Numbered from the stretch's first letter, positions 48,388 through 57,928 are shown. The stretch: 64,000 nucleotides of DNA from Citrobacter sp. JGM124 (GCF_018257795.1 NZ_JAERJD010000003.1:248001-312000); one strand, 5' to 3'. Notes: generated by a model not told the origin, from the letters alone. A program made the numbers and translations.

Positions 48388-49725
48388 ATGGAATCAAACC
48401 CCCGCGCAGCGTTGAGTAATTTTATTGATATCATGCTGGATGCCGTCTTTGCCGTGGATGCCGAGGCTAATATCGTTTATGTGAGTGCCTCATGTGAACG
48501 TATTTTTGGTTATACGCCGCAAGAAATGATCGGTAAAAACATGTTTGACATGATGCTGCCTGAAGATCGAGAAATGACGAGAAACTCCGTGGTGGAAGTA
48601 ATGTCAGGCCATCCCCAGTTTCATTTTGAGAATCGTTACGTCCATAAACACGGGCAAATCGTCAACATTATGTGGTCAGCCCGCTGGTCACCCACTGAGC
48701 AGTTGCGTGTGGGCGTTGCCCGGGATATTACCGAACGCAAACGATCAGAATTATTAAAGTCAGCACTGTATTCTATTACTGAAGCTGTCCATTCTACCGA
48801 AGATTTACTTGAATTATTTCAGCGTATTCATGAGATCATCCGCACGCTGCTTCCCGCCGATAATTTTTCCGTCATGCTTTACGACGATGAAACGAGTCAG
48901 CTCAGTTTCCCTTATCATGTGGATGAATTTATCACGGCACCGGATCCTTTTACGCTGCTCCCCGGCACGCTGTACTCTGAGGTTATTGAGACAGGCCAGC
49001 CGCTTTTGTACACACCGGATATGACGGGTGCCCCGCAGGAAGTACGGCAGCTTTCCCATGGCAGGATACCCTCCTGCTGGTTAGGGGTGCCGCTTAAATC
49101 CCACAGGGGCACTATTGGTGTCCTTATGATTAAAAGCTACCTTGACGGCGTCGGCTACAAGGAGAAGGATCAGGAATTACTGCAGTTTGTTTCGACGCAG
49201 ATTGTCACCGCGATTGAGCGCCAGCAAATGCAGGCCCGGTTGCAGCACATGGCGCAGTACGATCAACTCACAGATCTGCCTAACCGGGGCCTATTGTACG
49301 ACCGGATAGATATCGCGCTCTCTACCGCGCAGCGGGATCAAGGCCAGTTAGCGCTGCTGTATATTGACCTCGACAAGTTTAAACAGGTTAACGATACGCT
49401 GGGCCATGGTATTGGGGACTTATTGTTGCAGGAAACCGCCGCACGCCTGGCATCCTGTGTGGGGGAGTCAGATACCGTCTCGCGTATTGGTGGCGATGAA
49501 TTTGTGATTTTACTACAGAAGTTAACACAGCCAGAGCAGGCGACGGTGGTGGCGGAAAGGGTCCGTGCTGCTTTTCATTTACCCTTTACCCTCAAAGGTA
49601 ACCGCCTGACGATAGCCCCCAGTCTCGGGATCGGAATTTACCCCCAGCATGGCACCGACAAGCGTCAGTTGCTTGAACATGCAGACAACGACATGTATTT
49701 AAACAAGAAGAAACAGCGCACCTGA
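48388..49725 (+). CDS. PAS-GAF-GGDEF diguanylate cyclase
   Basis: 445 residues. A PAS domain (about 8-115, ending with VGVARDITERKR), a GAF domain (about 125-275) and a GGDEF domain (about 285-445) with the intact catalytic RIGGDEFVILL near 366-376 and the YDQLTDLPNR entry motif. It should make cyclic di-GMP from GTP. The inhibitory RxxD I-site is not present: GESD occupies that place. No membrane segment, so it senses cytoplasmic signals. The c-di-GMP output often controls adhesins such as ECP, but no link is visible in sequence. Confidence 0.9.
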   Translation: MESNPRAALSNFIDIMLDAVFAVDAEANIVYVSASCERIFGYTPQEMIGKNMFDMMLPEDREMTRNSVVEVMSGHPQFHFENRYVHKHGQIVNIMWSARWSPTEQLRVGVARDITERKRSELLKSALYSITEAVHSTEDLLELFQRIHEIIRTLLPADNFSVMLYDDETSQLSFPYHVDEFITAPDPFTLLPGTLYSEVIETGQPLLYTPDMTGAPQEVRQLSHGRIPSCWLGVPLKSHRGTIGVLMIKSYLDGVGYKEKDQELLQFVSTQIVTAIERQQMQARLQHMAQYDQLTDLPNRGLLYDRIDIALSTAQRDQGQLALLYIDLDKFKQVNDTLGHGIGDLLLQETAARLASCVGESDTVSRIGGDEFVILLQKLTQPEQATVVAERVRAAFHLPFTLKGNRLTIAPSLGIGIYPQHGTDKRQLLEHADNDMYLNKKKQRT

Positions 49726-50213
49726 TGGGAAAACCGCGGGCAGATAGTGAGATGATTAAGTGCACCAGCATAGCGTGACTTCAGTGGCGTGCAGAGTATC
49801 GTGTAGCTGAACGCTGTCGGGTTTATTTCACGTTGATCGGCATACGATAAAAAATGGTCTCCCTGGTATTATTTTAATGCAGTAGGCTTAATCAGCGTGG
49901 TGTGAAAAGATCCCATGAGTAAAGGCGGCCACATGAAGGATATCAGGGCTGCTGACGGCCTGAAGAGAGAAGCAGAAGGGACGCCATCATACTCGGAGAC
50001 ATAATGGATTGGCTGGCCTGCCAGAGACAGCAATTTCACAGCTGGGCATGCCCGGCGATCAGATCAAAACCGAACCAAATCAAATCGCCGGGGGCGGAAC
50101 ACCACGAACACGTGGCTGATGTGTTAACAGTACCTGTAAATCAGCCATGCGCCCCAAAGGGCCACTTTTGCCGTTTACAAGACTTTCCGCTGGCATTATT
50201 CTGATCAGGAATT
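49726..50213. other. Intergenic region, no gene seen
   Basis: About 490 bp between the cyclase and thiM. A 66-codon frame at 50004-50204 has no ribosome site or similarity and is not called. The region ends at a strong terminator. Confidence 0.4.
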
Positions 50214-50240
50214 AATGGGAGCCATTAATCCCATTTTTTT
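50214..50240 (+). terminator. Intrinsic terminator before the TPP riboswitch
   Basis: AATGGGA (50214-50220) / TCCCATT (50229-50235) followed by a T-run to 50240. Isolates thiM from upstream transcription. Confidence 0.75.
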
Positions 50241-50253
50241 AATTTGTAGCAAA

Positions 50254-50336
50254 TGACTCGGGGTGCCCTTCTTCGTTGAAGGCTGAGAAATACCCGTACC
50301 ACCTGATCTGGATAATGCCAGCGTAGGGAAGTCAGA
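50254..50336 (+). ncRNA. TPP riboswitch (THI element)
   Basis: GACTCGGGGTGCCCTTC, GGCTGAGAAATACCCGTA and ACCTGATCTGGATAATGCCA followed by GCGTAGGGAAGTC match the E. coli thiM leader almost base for base. Binding of thiamine pyrophosphate masks the ribosome site (ACAGGAG at 50366-50372) of thiM. Confidence 0.97.
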
Positions 50337-50382
50337 TACCTGCCGGTATCCCTTCTTCACGCCGGACAGGAGCTTTAAAACC

Positions 50383-51153
50383 ATGCAACCTGACCTGCCC
50401 GATTTACCCACCTTACAGACTTTCCGCCAGTGCTCGCCTTTGGTGCACTGCATGACAAACGATGTTGTTCAGACGTTCACGGCGAATGTGCTGCTGGCAC
50501 TGGGAGCCTCGCCGGCCATGATCACCGCCCCGGATGAAGCCCAACAGTTTGCGGCCATTGCTGATGCCCTGTTAATTAATGTTGGTACTTTAACCCTGCG
50601 ACAGACCGAGGCAATGCAGCGGGGGATTGATGGAGCGCTCGCGGCTGGCACGCCCTGGGTGCTGGATCCGGTTGGCGTAGGGATGCTCAGTCTGCGCAGC
50701 GCCTTTTGTCAGCAGATAATCAGCCGCAAACCGGCAGCGATTCGCGGTAATGCTTCGGAGATTATAGCCCTCACAGGGTTGAGTCATGGTGGGCGTGGGG
50801 TTGACAGTACGGATAGCCCGGCGAGTGCCCTGCCAGCAGCCCAACAGCTGGCGCTACAGACTGGGGCCATTGTGGTCGTGACCGGGGAGGTGGACTATGT
50901 CACTGACGGAGCCCGTACCCTCACGGTGACCGGGGGCTCCGTGTTAATGACAAAGCTTGTCGGGACAGGGTGCGCGTTATCCGCCGTGGTAGCCGCTTGC
51001 TGTGCTTTACCTGGTGACCGGCTGGAGAATATCGCCGGGGGATGCAGCATGATGAAACAAGCCGGTGCTTATGCTGCACAACACAGCCGGGGCCTGGGAA
51101 GTTTTGCTGTGGCTTTACTGGATGCTCTTTCCATCATGGGGGAGCCTGCATGA
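50383..51153 (+). CDS. thiM: Hydroxyethylthiazole kinase
   Basis: 256 residues (E. coli 262). Phosphorylates the thiazole precursor of thiamine in salvage. Ribokinase-like fold; [21 protein letters not shown] at the N-terminus, WVLDPVGVG near 91 and the phosphate site [12 protein letters not shown] near 190. ATGA overlap with thiD. Confidence 0.95.
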   Translation: MQPDLPDLPTLQTFRQCSPLVHCMTNDVVQTFTANVLLALGASPAMITAPDEAQQFAAIADALLINVGTLTLRQTEAMQRGIDGALAAGTPWVLDPVGVGMLSLRSAFCQQIISRKPAAIRGNASEIIALTGLSHGGRGVDSTDSPASALPAAQQLALQTGAIVVVTGEVDYVTDGARTLTVTGGSVLMTKLVGTGCALSAVVAACCALPGDRLENIAGGCSMMKQAGAYAAQHSRGLGSFAVALLDALSIMGEPA

Positions 51154-51950
51154 AACGAATTAATGCCCTGACTATTGCGGGGACTGACCCCAGTGGTGGG
51201 GCTGGCATTCAGGCGGATCTGAAAACGTTTTCTGCCCTTGGGGCCTATGGCACGAGCGTGATAACCGCCCTGGTGGCGCAAAATACGTGCGGTGTACAGT
51301 CAGTGTATCGTATTGAGCCTGCCTTTGTTGCAGCGCAGCTGGACTCGGTCTTGAGCGATGTGCGTATTGATACGGTAAAAATAGGGATGCTGGCTGAGGC
51401 TGATATTGTTGAAACCGTTGCAGCCCAGCTTGCCCGCTATGGTGTGACAAGTGTGGTTCTGGATACGGTGATGCTGGCAAAAAGTGGCGATCCTCTGCTG
51501 GCACCGGAAGCGGTGGACAGCCTGCGGCGGCATCTGTTGCCCCGGGTGTCGCTGATCACGCCCAATTTACCTGAAGCCGCCGCTTTGCTGGATGCCCCCC
51601 ATGCCACTAACGAGGCTGAGATGAAAGAGCAGGGCAGGGCATTGCTTGCCCTGGGCTGCCAGGCGGTATTGCTCAAAGGGGGGCATTTAACAGACACCGA
51701 GAGCCCGGACTGGTTATTTACCCCCACAGGAGAGCAGCGGTTCACCGCCGGGCGTATTGCGACGAAAAACACGCATGGTACTGGGTGTACTCTTTCTGCG
51801 GCCCTGGCGGCTTTACGTCCACGCCACAACGACTGGGGCAGTACATTGCAACAGGCCAAGGCCTGGCTTTCCCTCGCACTGGCCCAGGCGGACAGTCTGG
51901 AAGTCGGGCAGGGAATCGGCCCGGTGCATCATTTCCACGAGTGGTGGTAA
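51150..51950 (+). CDS. thiD: HMP(P) kinase
   Basis: 266 residues from the ATG at 51150, the E. coli length. Phosphorylates hydroxymethylpyrimidine twice for coupling by ThiE. Motifs: [19 protein letters not shown] at the N-terminus and [16 protein letters not shown] near 208. Translationally coupled to thiM and controlled by the upstream TPP riboswitch. Confidence 0.95.
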   Translation: MKRINALTIAGTDPSGGAGIQADLKTFSALGAYGTSVITALVAQNTCGVQSVYRIEPAFVAAQLDSVLSDVRIDTVKIGMLAEADIVETVAAQLARYGVTSVVLDTVMLAKSGDPLLAPEAVDSLRRHLLPRVSLITPNLPEAAALLDAPHATNEAEMKEQGRALLALGCQAVLLKGGHLTDTESPDWLFTPTGEQRFTAGRIATKNTHGTGCTLSAALAALRPRHNDWGSTLQQAKAWLSLALAQADSLEVGQGIGPVHHFHEWW

Positions 51951-51969
51951 TGGGGTGGGCCAGAAAACC

Positions 51970-52800
51970 TTAAGCCACAGGGATGGTTTGATCTTGCTCC
52001 CGTCGTGCCTGTAGCCAGAGTTGTGCCCAGCGATGGGGATCACTTTCCAGAGCCAGGCTCTGTGCTTCACTCAAGGCATAGAGTGTAGGAGCGGGCAGAA
52101 CTGACGGTGGCTGTAAGGCTGGGGCACGTAATACCTGTTCGGGTGAACCATCGGCAATCAACGTCCCTGCGTCGAGGTGGATCACCCGCGGGAAGTGACG
52201 GGCAATAAAATCCAGGTCATGGCTGATGGCGAGAATAGCGGTGCCTGCCGCCCGCTGGGTTTCCAGCCAGTATTCAAAGCGGGATAACCAGTAAGCATCA
52301 AAATCACGGCTCGGTTCATCCAGTAGCAGAATCGAGGGAGCCGTGGCACATAAACAGGCTACCGCCACCATGCGCCGCTGCCCCGCGTGTAGATCCAGTG
52401 GATGCTGTGTTGCCACATCTTCCAGCCCACAGATCACCAGTGCTTCCTGGGTTCGGCGGGTGACTTCCGAAGACGGAAGTTTTTGACGGCGCAGCCCGAA
52501 AGCGACCTCATCAAACACGCTGTTATAGAAAATCTGCCGTTCTGCTTCCTGAAACAGAACCCCAATATGGTTGGCCCGCTGGGGCGCGCTGTAATCTGCA
52601 AGATGCTGCCCTTTTAACCGTACTTCACCATTATTGGGTGTCAGCAAGCCTGCGGCCAGGCGTAGCAGTGTTGATTTTCCTGCACCATTATCCCCCACCA
52701 GGGCAACCCACTCCCCCGGCGTTAGCTGCAATGACAGGTCTGAAATACAGTTATTACTGGTATGAGGCCAGCGGTAGCTGAGATTATCGAGCTGTAGCAT
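51970..52800 (-). CDS. ECF transporter ATPase 2
   Basis: 276 residues from the ATG at 52800; the frame continues upstream inside the first ATPase gene without support. Walker A GDNGAGKST near 39 and Walker B ILLLDEPSRDFDAY near 157 are intact. The usual LSGGQ signature reads HAGQRRMVAVA, missing the serine and first glycine, as in some asymmetric ECF ATPases. Pairs with the upstream ATPase. Last gene of the ECF operon, convergent with thiD at 19 bp. Confidence 0.85.
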   Translation of the reverse strand: MLQLDNLSYRWPHTSNNCISDLSLQLTPGEWVALVGDNGAGKSTLLRLAAGLLTPNNGEVRLKGQHLADYSAPQRANHIGVLFQEAERQIFYNSVFDEVAFGLRRQKLPSSEVTRRTQEALVICGLEDVATQHPLDLHAGQRRMVAVACLCATAPSILLLDEPSRDFDAYWLSRFEYWLETQRAAGTAILAISHDLDFIARHFPRVIHLDAGTLIADGSPEQVLRAPALQPPSVLPAPTLYALSEAQSLALESDPHRWAQLWLQARREQDQTIPVA

Positions 52801-53629
52801 AATGTTCCTTAAACGCGGTGAGTAAAGCCTGATCATCTTTGGGAATTGGGTGTGACCATTCCCCCAGCTCGACGAGTTTACCCAAGGCACGCCAGGCATC
52901 CGGGGCGTTAATCGTCCTCAGTGCGGGGACAAAAACATCCTGTAGCGTACCGCTGGCGGTGATTTTGCCATGCTCCAGCAATACGAGTTGCTCACAACAG
53001 GTCACCGTCGGTAGCAAGGTGCGTTCAAACAGCACCACAGTGCAGTCCTGGTGGGCACTGTAGTATTTTAATTGTTCCAGTATTCGCTGTGTCATGCTGG
53101 GAGTCATACGGCTAAAGGCTTCATCCAGTAGAAGTAACTGGGGGCGCATTGCCAAAGCACTGGCTATCACTACCCGCTGGGCTTCTCCCCCGGACAGGGT
53201 AGCAGGATGGCGTAAACGCAATGCCTCACTGTAGGTAAGTTTCAGCGCCAGGTTAACACGTTCGATTATTTCATGGGGGGCTAAACCGAGGTTTTCCGGG
53301 CCGAATGCCACTTCCTGCTCCACGCTGAAAGCACACCCTGAGAGCTGTAACTGGGGCGATTGTTGCACCAGCTGACGTTGAGCGGCACAGGCAATCAATG
53401 TTCCTTCAGCCAGCCCGGCTCCTTGTACCAGACCTTCGCCAGCCAGTTCACCATGGAGTAATCCACCCAGACCCCCTGTCAGTAACTGGGCCAGTGTTGT
53501 TTTACCACTGCCATTACCCCCTAATACTGCCAGCCATTGGCCCGCGGCAAGTTGTATATTTAAAGGCCCCAGTAGTGGGGCTTCTGCCCCCTTCGGCGTA
53601 AAGGTTAACTGCTGCAGATTTACCACCAC
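52784..53629 (-). CDS. ECF transporter ATPase 1
   Basis: 281 residues. Walker A GGNGSGKTT near 37, canonical signature ATLSGGEAQRVVIA near 143 and Walker B LLLLDEAFSRM (DE retained). It partners with the second ATPase, whose signature is degenerate, so hydrolysis may be asymmetric. Overlaps the T-component gene by 10 bp and the second ATPase gene by 17 bp. Confidence 0.87.
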   Translation of the reverse strand: MVVNLQQLTFTPKGAEAPLLGPLNIQLAAGQWLAVLGGNGSGKTTLAQLLTGGLGGLLHGELAGEGLVQGAGLAEGTLIACAAQRQLVQQSPQLQLSGCAFSVEQEVAFGPENLGLAPHEIIERVNLALKLTYSEALRLRHPATLSGGEAQRVVIASALAMRPQLLLLDEAFSRMTPSMTQRILEQLKYYSAHQDCTVVLFERTLLPTVTCCEQLVLLEHGKITASGTLQDVFVPALRTINAPDAWRALGKLVELGEWSHPIPKDDQALLTAFKEHYATAR

Positions 53630-54324
53630 CAGCGTAGCCCCCCCTCAATGAGTATCAGTACCAATAGACCATAGCGTAACGCGCATTGTGTGCGGCTATC
53701 CGCAGGGGCATGTAATGTCGTGCGCCGCGGTACTGCCCGAAAGGCTCGCAAATCAAGCGCTGCCCCACGTACCGCAAGTTCACTCAGTGCCTGACCCGCC
53801 AGGGGGAGTATCAGTGCTGGCAGCGAGGCAAAACGCTGCCAGACATTACCATCAAGGGGCACTCCCCTGGCAATCTGTGCTTCACGGATATGAGTGAGTT
53901 GTTGGCCGAGTTGTTCAACCAACAGGAGCGGGCCTGCCAGTAAATAGGAGAAACTCCCAGGTAACCGGCTGGCAAACAACGCACGAATAAAACGTTCGGT
54001 GGAAACAAGCTGGAGCCAGATCTGCGCCCCACTGATGATCACCACTAAGCGTAGCCAGAGCGCCAGAGCATTATTTTGACGGCTGGTATCCAGCGGTGCG
54101 CCGGTTATCCAGTGTGCCAGCCAGCCACTGTGAACCATCCATAACCCCAGCGCCATTGGGATCACCAGCCAGGCGACAAAGCGCCAGCGGTAGCGTGCCG
54201 GGGACCAGGCAAGCAGGGCGATAAATGACGCCGCACTCAAGGCTGCCAGAGGCCAGCCCAGAGGGAGGAACAGGGAACTGGCACAGACCCATAACCAAAT
54301 TGTTAATGAGGTAAAGGGGTGCAT
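53620..54324 (-). CDS. ECF transporter T component
   Basis: 234 residues with about five membrane helices and the CbiQ/EcfT coupling motif REAQIARGVPLD near residue 150, plus a second similar segment, VRGAALDLRAFRA, near 190. These Ala-Arg-Gly coupling helices contact the two ATPases. Inner membrane. It lies 2 bp after the S component gene. Confidence 0.87.
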   Translation of the reverse strand: MHPFTSLTIWLWVCASSLFLPLGWPLAALSAASFIALLAWSPARYRWRFVAWLVIPMALGLWMVHSGWLAHWITGAPLDTSRQNNALALWLRLVVIISGAQIWLQLVSTERFIRALFASRLPGSFSYLLAGPLLLVEQLGQQLTHIREAQIARGVPLDGNVWQRFASLPALILPLAGQALSELAVRGAALDLRAFRAVPRRTTLHAPADSRTQCALRYGLLVLILIEGGLRWWW

Positions 54325-54326
54325 AA

Positions 54327-54902
54327 CTAGCGTACTCGGGCTATCTGTGGGAAATGGCGCAGTGTACGTTGTGGCAGGCGGCGGATCAGTAACCAGGCAA
54401 CAATCGCTGAGAGGATTTTATCCACCAGGTTTGTGCCGATAACAGCAAAGGAAACGGACATAAACAGGCCTTCACCGACCGCATGCAGATAGGCAATAAA
54501 GAAGTCTGCCCCACTGCCTGATGTACCACCAAACAGATAAATACGAATGGGTACCGCGACCAGGGTTAATACCGCCGTGATGACCACCCCCGACAGGATG
54601 ACACGTGGTAACGTGCGGAAGAAACCAGCCCGGGCCATTAAACCGGCACTTAAGCCAATCACCATCGCGACGGGGGCAAAAGCAACGGCAATGGGGCCAC
54701 TTACCAGGCCACTAAGCAGGTTGCTTAATAGGCCGGTTAATAAGCCAATCCATGGGCCTGCTAATAATGCGCTAATAATGGTACCAATTGAGTCGAGAAA
54801 AATGGGTAATTTAACAATATCACTCAACTGACTGCCGATAATATTAATCGCTACTGAAATGACTATTAACACCAGGGTACTGCTGGATATTTTTGTTTTC
54901 AT
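54327..54902 (-). CDS. ECF transporter S component, substrate unknown
   Basis: 191 residues, five or six membrane helices, with DSIGTIISALLAGPWIGLLTG near 37-57, a pattern shared by vitamin-binding S components. The substrate cannot be read from sequence. Position next to thiMD would suit a thiamine precursor, yet its own leader has no THI element. A queuosine-precursor or other cofactor carrier is equally possible. Confidence 0.8.
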   Translation of the reverse strand: MKTKISSSTLVLIVISVAINIIGSQLSDIVKLPIFLDSIGTIISALLAGPWIGLLTGLLSNLLSGLVSGPIAVAFAPVAMVIGLSAGLMARAGFFRTLPRVILSGVVITAVLTLVAVPIRIYLFGGTSGSGADFFIAYLHAVGEGLFMSVSFAVIGTNLVDKILSAIVAWLLIRRLPQRTLRHFPQIARVR

Positions 54903-54940
54903 AATATAGTTAGCTTTATAAAGTTTATTATTAGATTAAT

Positions 54941-55381
54941 TTATCGCGGGGTAACAACTAACTCTTCATAGGTGGACAAGGCACAGGTTTCCCGCTGAAA
55001 AGTCACCTGTTCGAGTTCACCAATAACCAGCTCCAGAGTTGTCCTTACGGTACTGCCATCAACCATATGTCCGCCGGTCATCACGCCTTTCTCATCGGAC
55101 ACCGCCAGGTGCAGGTGCTCTCCGTTGGCGTCCAGCGTGCCTATCAATGACACCACCTCAAATTTACCCGTGAGAAAATCGATTCCTTTTTTTCCGGCAT
55201 AACTTTGCCCTGCATAACGCAACGCAACATTCGTTAAACTTCCTACGCAGCCAGCAATAAAAGCAGCCTGCAAATTGTATTGCTTCACATACTTGCGTAA
55301 TGCGGGTAACACATCCTCTCCGGGTAATAATCTAATCGCTAAAAAACGCGCGCTGGAAAAAGGCGTAACAGGCTGAGACAT
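54941..55381 (-). CDS. PPC/DUF296-domain protein
   Basis: 146 residues from the ATG at 55381 with AAGGA upstream; a longer frame to 55477 lacks support. PPC-fold signature: FIAGCVGSLTNVALRYAG near 42 and HLHLAVSDEKGVMTGGHM near 91-108, the His-x-His ... His site. Bacterial stand-alone members are of unsettled function (possible DNA binding or metal/ligand enzyme). First gene of the ECF operon, 38 bp before the S component, hence probably linked to the imported compound. Confidence 0.8.
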   Translation of the reverse strand: MSQPVTPFSSARFLAIRLLPGEDVLPALRKYVKQYNLQAAFIAGCVGSLTNVALRYAGQSYAGKKGIDFLTGKFEVVSLIGTLDANGEHLHLAVSDEKGVMTGGHMVDGSTVRTTLELVIGELEQVTFQRETCALSTYEELVVTPR

Positions 55382-55485
55382 TATTTTTCCTTTGATCATT
55401 ATTAAATAATAAGTTGATACGAGTGTGCCCGTATTATTTGTCTGGTGACAAGAACCAGAGTCCATAAAATATAGCAATTAATTAT

Positions 55486-55507
55486 AAAAACCCCGACCTG
55501 TGCGGGG
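55486..55507 (-). terminator. Intrinsic terminator inside the ECF operon leader
   Basis: Minus strand reads CCCCG-CACAGGT-CGGGG followed by TTTTTAT (stem 55491-55495 / 55503-55507; A-run 55486-55490). It lies about 105 bp upstream of the DUF296 start. Since fbaB is divergent, the only transcript that reaches it is the ECF operon leader (or a separate short RNA). Confidence 0.75.
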
Positions 55508-55690
55508 GTAAATAACACCATAAGGCCTGTATTTTTTCTCAGCATGATGCCGCCGGCTGCATTAGCCCGGCAGTTTTCCCATGATGTGCTAGGGTAAATA
55601 GAGTCAGTTAAAGGATATCAGAGGGGATACCCGCAGATACCTTATGGGTACCAACGTTTTTCAGGTTATTAAATTCATATATCTACAGTG
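55508..55690 (-). ncRNA. Candidate structured leader of the ECF operon
   Basis: About 180 nt of minus-strand leader before the terminator. Two hairpins are visible: GGTACCC/GGGTATC (55624-55651) and TGCCG-GGCT / AGCC-GG-CGGCA (55548-55572). TGCGGG near 55629-55634 can pair with CCCGCA of the terminator stem, a possible antiterminator. It matches none of the riboswitch classes I know (TPP, FMN, B12, preQ1, Moco and others considered). Confidence 0.4.
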
Positions 55691-55706
55691 CAGACAACGA
55701 GGATGA

Positions 55707-56762
55707 ATGATGACTGATATTTTACAGTTGCTGGGTGAAGAAGCAGCGGAGCTGTTGGAACACCGTTGTATGACGATTCCTGCGGATAGCCTCTATCTTC
55801 CGGGCCACGACTATGTTGACCGGGTGATGGTTGACAATAACCGCTCGCCAACCGTGCTGCGTAATATGCAAACACTCTATAATACAGGACGCCTGGCTGG
55901 CACTGGTTATCTCTCTATTTTGCCTGTTGACCAAGGGGTTGAACACTCTGCCGGGGCTTCTTTCGCGGCTAACCCACTCTATTTTGATCCGAAAAATATT
56001 GTTGAACTTGCCCTTGAAGCTGGCTGTAACTGCGTGGCCTCCACCTATGGTGTTCTGGCCTCGGTGGCACGCCGTTATGCCCACCGTATTCCTTTCCTGG
56101 TAAAGCTTAACCATAATGAAACGTTAAGTTACCCTACCCAGTACGACCAGACCCTGTACGCCAGCGTGGAACAGGCCTTCAACATGGGTGCTGTGGCGGT
56201 GGGTGCCACTATCTATTTTGGATCGCAGGAATCGCGCCGCCAGATTGAAGAAATTTCAGCCGCTTTTGAACGGGCTCATGAATTAGGTTTAGTCACCGTG
56301 TTGTGGGCTTACTTGCGTAACCCCGCATTTAAAAAAGACGGTGTGGACTACCACGCCAGTGCTGACTTAACCGGACAGGCGAATCACCTGGCTGCCACTA
56401 TTGGGGCGGATATTGTTAAGCAAAAAATGGCTGAAAATAATGGCGGTTATAAAGCCGTTAATTTTGGCTACACGGACGAAAAAGTCTACAGCAAGCTCAC
56501 CACGGATAACCCGATAGACTTGGTCCGTTACCAGTTAGCCAACTGTTATATGGGCCGTGCCGGGCTGATTAACTCCGGGGGCGCATCAGGGGGCAAAAAT
56601 GACTTGAGCGATGCTGTCCGTACTGCGGTTATTAATAAAAGAGCAGGGGGAATGGGGCTGATTTTAGGGCGTAAAGCGTTTAAAAAATCCATGCCGGAAG
56701 GGGTGAAACTGATCCACGCTGTGCAGGATGTCTACCTGGACAAAAAAATCACACTGGCCTGA
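55707..56762 (+). CDS. fbaB: Class I fructose-bisphosphate aldolase
   Basis: 351 residues (E. coli FbaB 350). DhnA-type Schiff-base aldolase of gluconeogenesis. Recognised by [18 protein letters not shown] near 70, [12 protein letters not shown] and the lysine-bearing strand [14 protein letters not shown] near 236. GGATGA precedes two ATG codons. Divergent from the ECF operon. Confidence 0.95.
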   Translation: MMTDILQLLGEEAAELLEHRCMTIPADSLYLPGHDYVDRVMVDNNRSPTVLRNMQTLYNTGRLAGTGYLSILPVDQGVEHSAGASFAANPLYFDPKNIVELALEAGCNCVASTYGVLASVARRYAHRIPFLVKLNHNETLSYPTQYDQTLYASVEQAFNMGAVAVGATIYFGSQESRRQIEEISAAFERAHELGLVTVLWAYLRNPAFKKDGVDYHASADLTGQANHLAATIGADIVKQKMAENNGGYKAVNFGYTDEKVYSKLTTDNPIDLVRYQLANCYMGRAGLINSGGASGGKNDLSDAVRTAVINKRAGGMGLILGRKAFKKSMPEGVKLIHAVQDVYLDKKITLA

Positions 56763-56768
56763 TGTGTT

Positions 56769-56796
56769 ATGCCCTTCCCCGGCAGGGGAAGGGCAT
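56769..56796. terminator. Hairpin between fbaB and yegS
   Basis: 12-bp perfect stem ATGCCCTTCCCC (56769-56780) / GGGGAAGGGCAT (56785-56796), loop GGCA, between convergent stops. No T-tract. Confidence 0.55.
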
Positions 56797-56804
56797 GTAA
56801 GAGA

Positions 56805-57704
56805 CTACTTGATCAGTGGGCAATTCGGCGGCAGCCGGCACGCCAGGGCATGGGGATGAACTTCCAGGTGAAATTCCCGGCCACTTAACGGCTCACCGTC
56901 AAGATTGAAGGTGATTTCATTCGGGGCTGTGACAGAAAACCAGGCTGAACGGGCCTCCGTCACATCGTAGAACTCTGAAACGTCCGTCAGCTGTGTCATT
57001 AACGCGGGCAAGAGCTCCTCACCAGTGAAAATTCTTAAATCCAGTAGCCCGTCATTAATCAGCGCATCAGGGCAGAGCTGCTGGCCACCGCCGGCCTGAC
57101 GCCCATTGCCTATTCCTATCACTAATGCATCTCCCTGCCAGTTAAAACCGTCCCCGTGAATCTCACAGCGGTCTGGTTTCAGGGTATCGGTGCTGATTAG
57201 CCCATGAATAAAATAGGAAAGACTACCCAGTACGGATTTCATCTTCTCCGGCGTTTCTGTTGTTATCCGGGTACCAAAACCGCCCGTTGCCATATTGATA
57301 AAGAACGCATCGTGATTAACCTGAATAAGATCCACGTCGATAGCGCTGGCGACTATCGCCAGCCGTAAAGCGGGTTCTGCGTCAAGAGGAATACCTGCGC
57401 TGGTGGCAAAGTCGTTGGCAGTACCTAAGGGTAAAATACCCAGTGCCGGGCGTTTGCCGGGGTCAAGTTTGGCAAGACAGGTGGCAATGGCATTGATGGT
57501 ACCGTCCCCACCCCCTGCAATAACCGTATCCACCCCCAGTGCCAGGGCTTCATCAACATAACGTGGAGTGTCTTCTTTTTCCCAAGTGACGCGAATGTGC
57601 AGTGTGTACCCTTCGTCACGCAGGACTTTTACTGCATTACGCACTGCCTCGTTTTCGGCACTCTTACCATTAAGAATTACCAATGAAACGGGATAAGTTG
57701 CCAT
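56805..57704 (-). CDS. yegS: Lipid kinase YegS
   Basis: 299 residues (E. coli 299). Diacylglycerol-kinase catalytic domain (1-130) with the nucleotide motif [12 protein letters not shown] near 64-75, followed by a beta-sandwich C-terminal domain ([13 protein letters not shown]). E. coli YegS phosphorylates phosphatidylglycerol in vitro; its role is unclear. Confidence 0.93.
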   Translation of the reverse strand: MATYPVSLVILNGKSAENEAVRNAVKVLRDEGYTLHIRVTWEKEDTPRYVDEALALGVDTVIAGGGDGTINAIATCLAKLDPGKRPALGILPLGTANDFATSAGIPLDAEPALRLAIVASAIDVDLIQVNHDAFFINMATGGFGTRITTETPEKMKSVLGSLSYFIHGLISTDTLKPDRCEIHGDGFNWQGDALVIGIGNGRQAGGGQQLCPDALINDGLLDLRIFTGEELLPALMTQLTDVSEFYDVTEARSAWFSVTAPNEITFNLDGEPLSGREFHLEVHPHALACRLPPNCPLIK

Positions 57705-57764
57705 GAGTCACCTCTGTTCAGACAAGATAGGTTCTAAGTGTAGGGCAAGAAATACAAAGAGTAG

Positions 57765-57851
57765 AAAAAAGAGAGTCTGCGCAAGGGAGATTGCGCAGAC
57801 TAAGGAGGTGGTTTTAACAAAGCTGCTTGTTTCTGGTTAGCATTTTTCAGC
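57765..57851 (-). ncRNA. cyaR: CyaR small RNA
   Basis: 87 nt, the E. coli length, in the syntenic place downstream of yegQ. The 5' end GCTGAAAAA and the single-stranded seed ACCACCTCCTTAG are conserved. The 3' end is the terminator AGTCTGCGCA/TGCGCAGACT (57774-57801) plus a U-run at 57765-57770. The middle has diverged from E. coli. Hfq-dependent; represses ompX, luxS, nadE and yqaE in E. coli by pairing of the CCUCCUUAG loop with ribosome sites. Confidence 0.93.
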
Positions 57852-57857
57852 CCCAGT

Positions 57858-57900
57858 ATAATAACCCTTGACTGTTGAGCAGTATGTGATCAAATTCTAA
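57858..57900 (-). promoter_or_regulatory. cyaR promoter with class II CRP site
   Basis: Minus-strand -10 element TATTAT at 57858-57863 (-12 to -7 from +1 at 57851). A CRP-like site TGTGA-TCAAAT-TCTAA (read on the plus strand, 57885-57900) is centred at -41.5. CRP activation of cyaR is known in E. coli. Confidence 0.65.
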
Positions 57901-57928
57901 CTATTGAGTAATAAAAAGCACATCTTGT

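Noticed and set aside
50004-50204. 66-codon plus-strand frame before thiM
   Set aside because: No ribosome site, no similarity, and it ends just before a terminator; likely chance.
55402-55545. 47-codon hydrophobic minus-strand frame across the ECF leader terminator
   Set aside because: The terminator lies inside it and the ribosome site is weak; the leader interpretation explains the sequence better.
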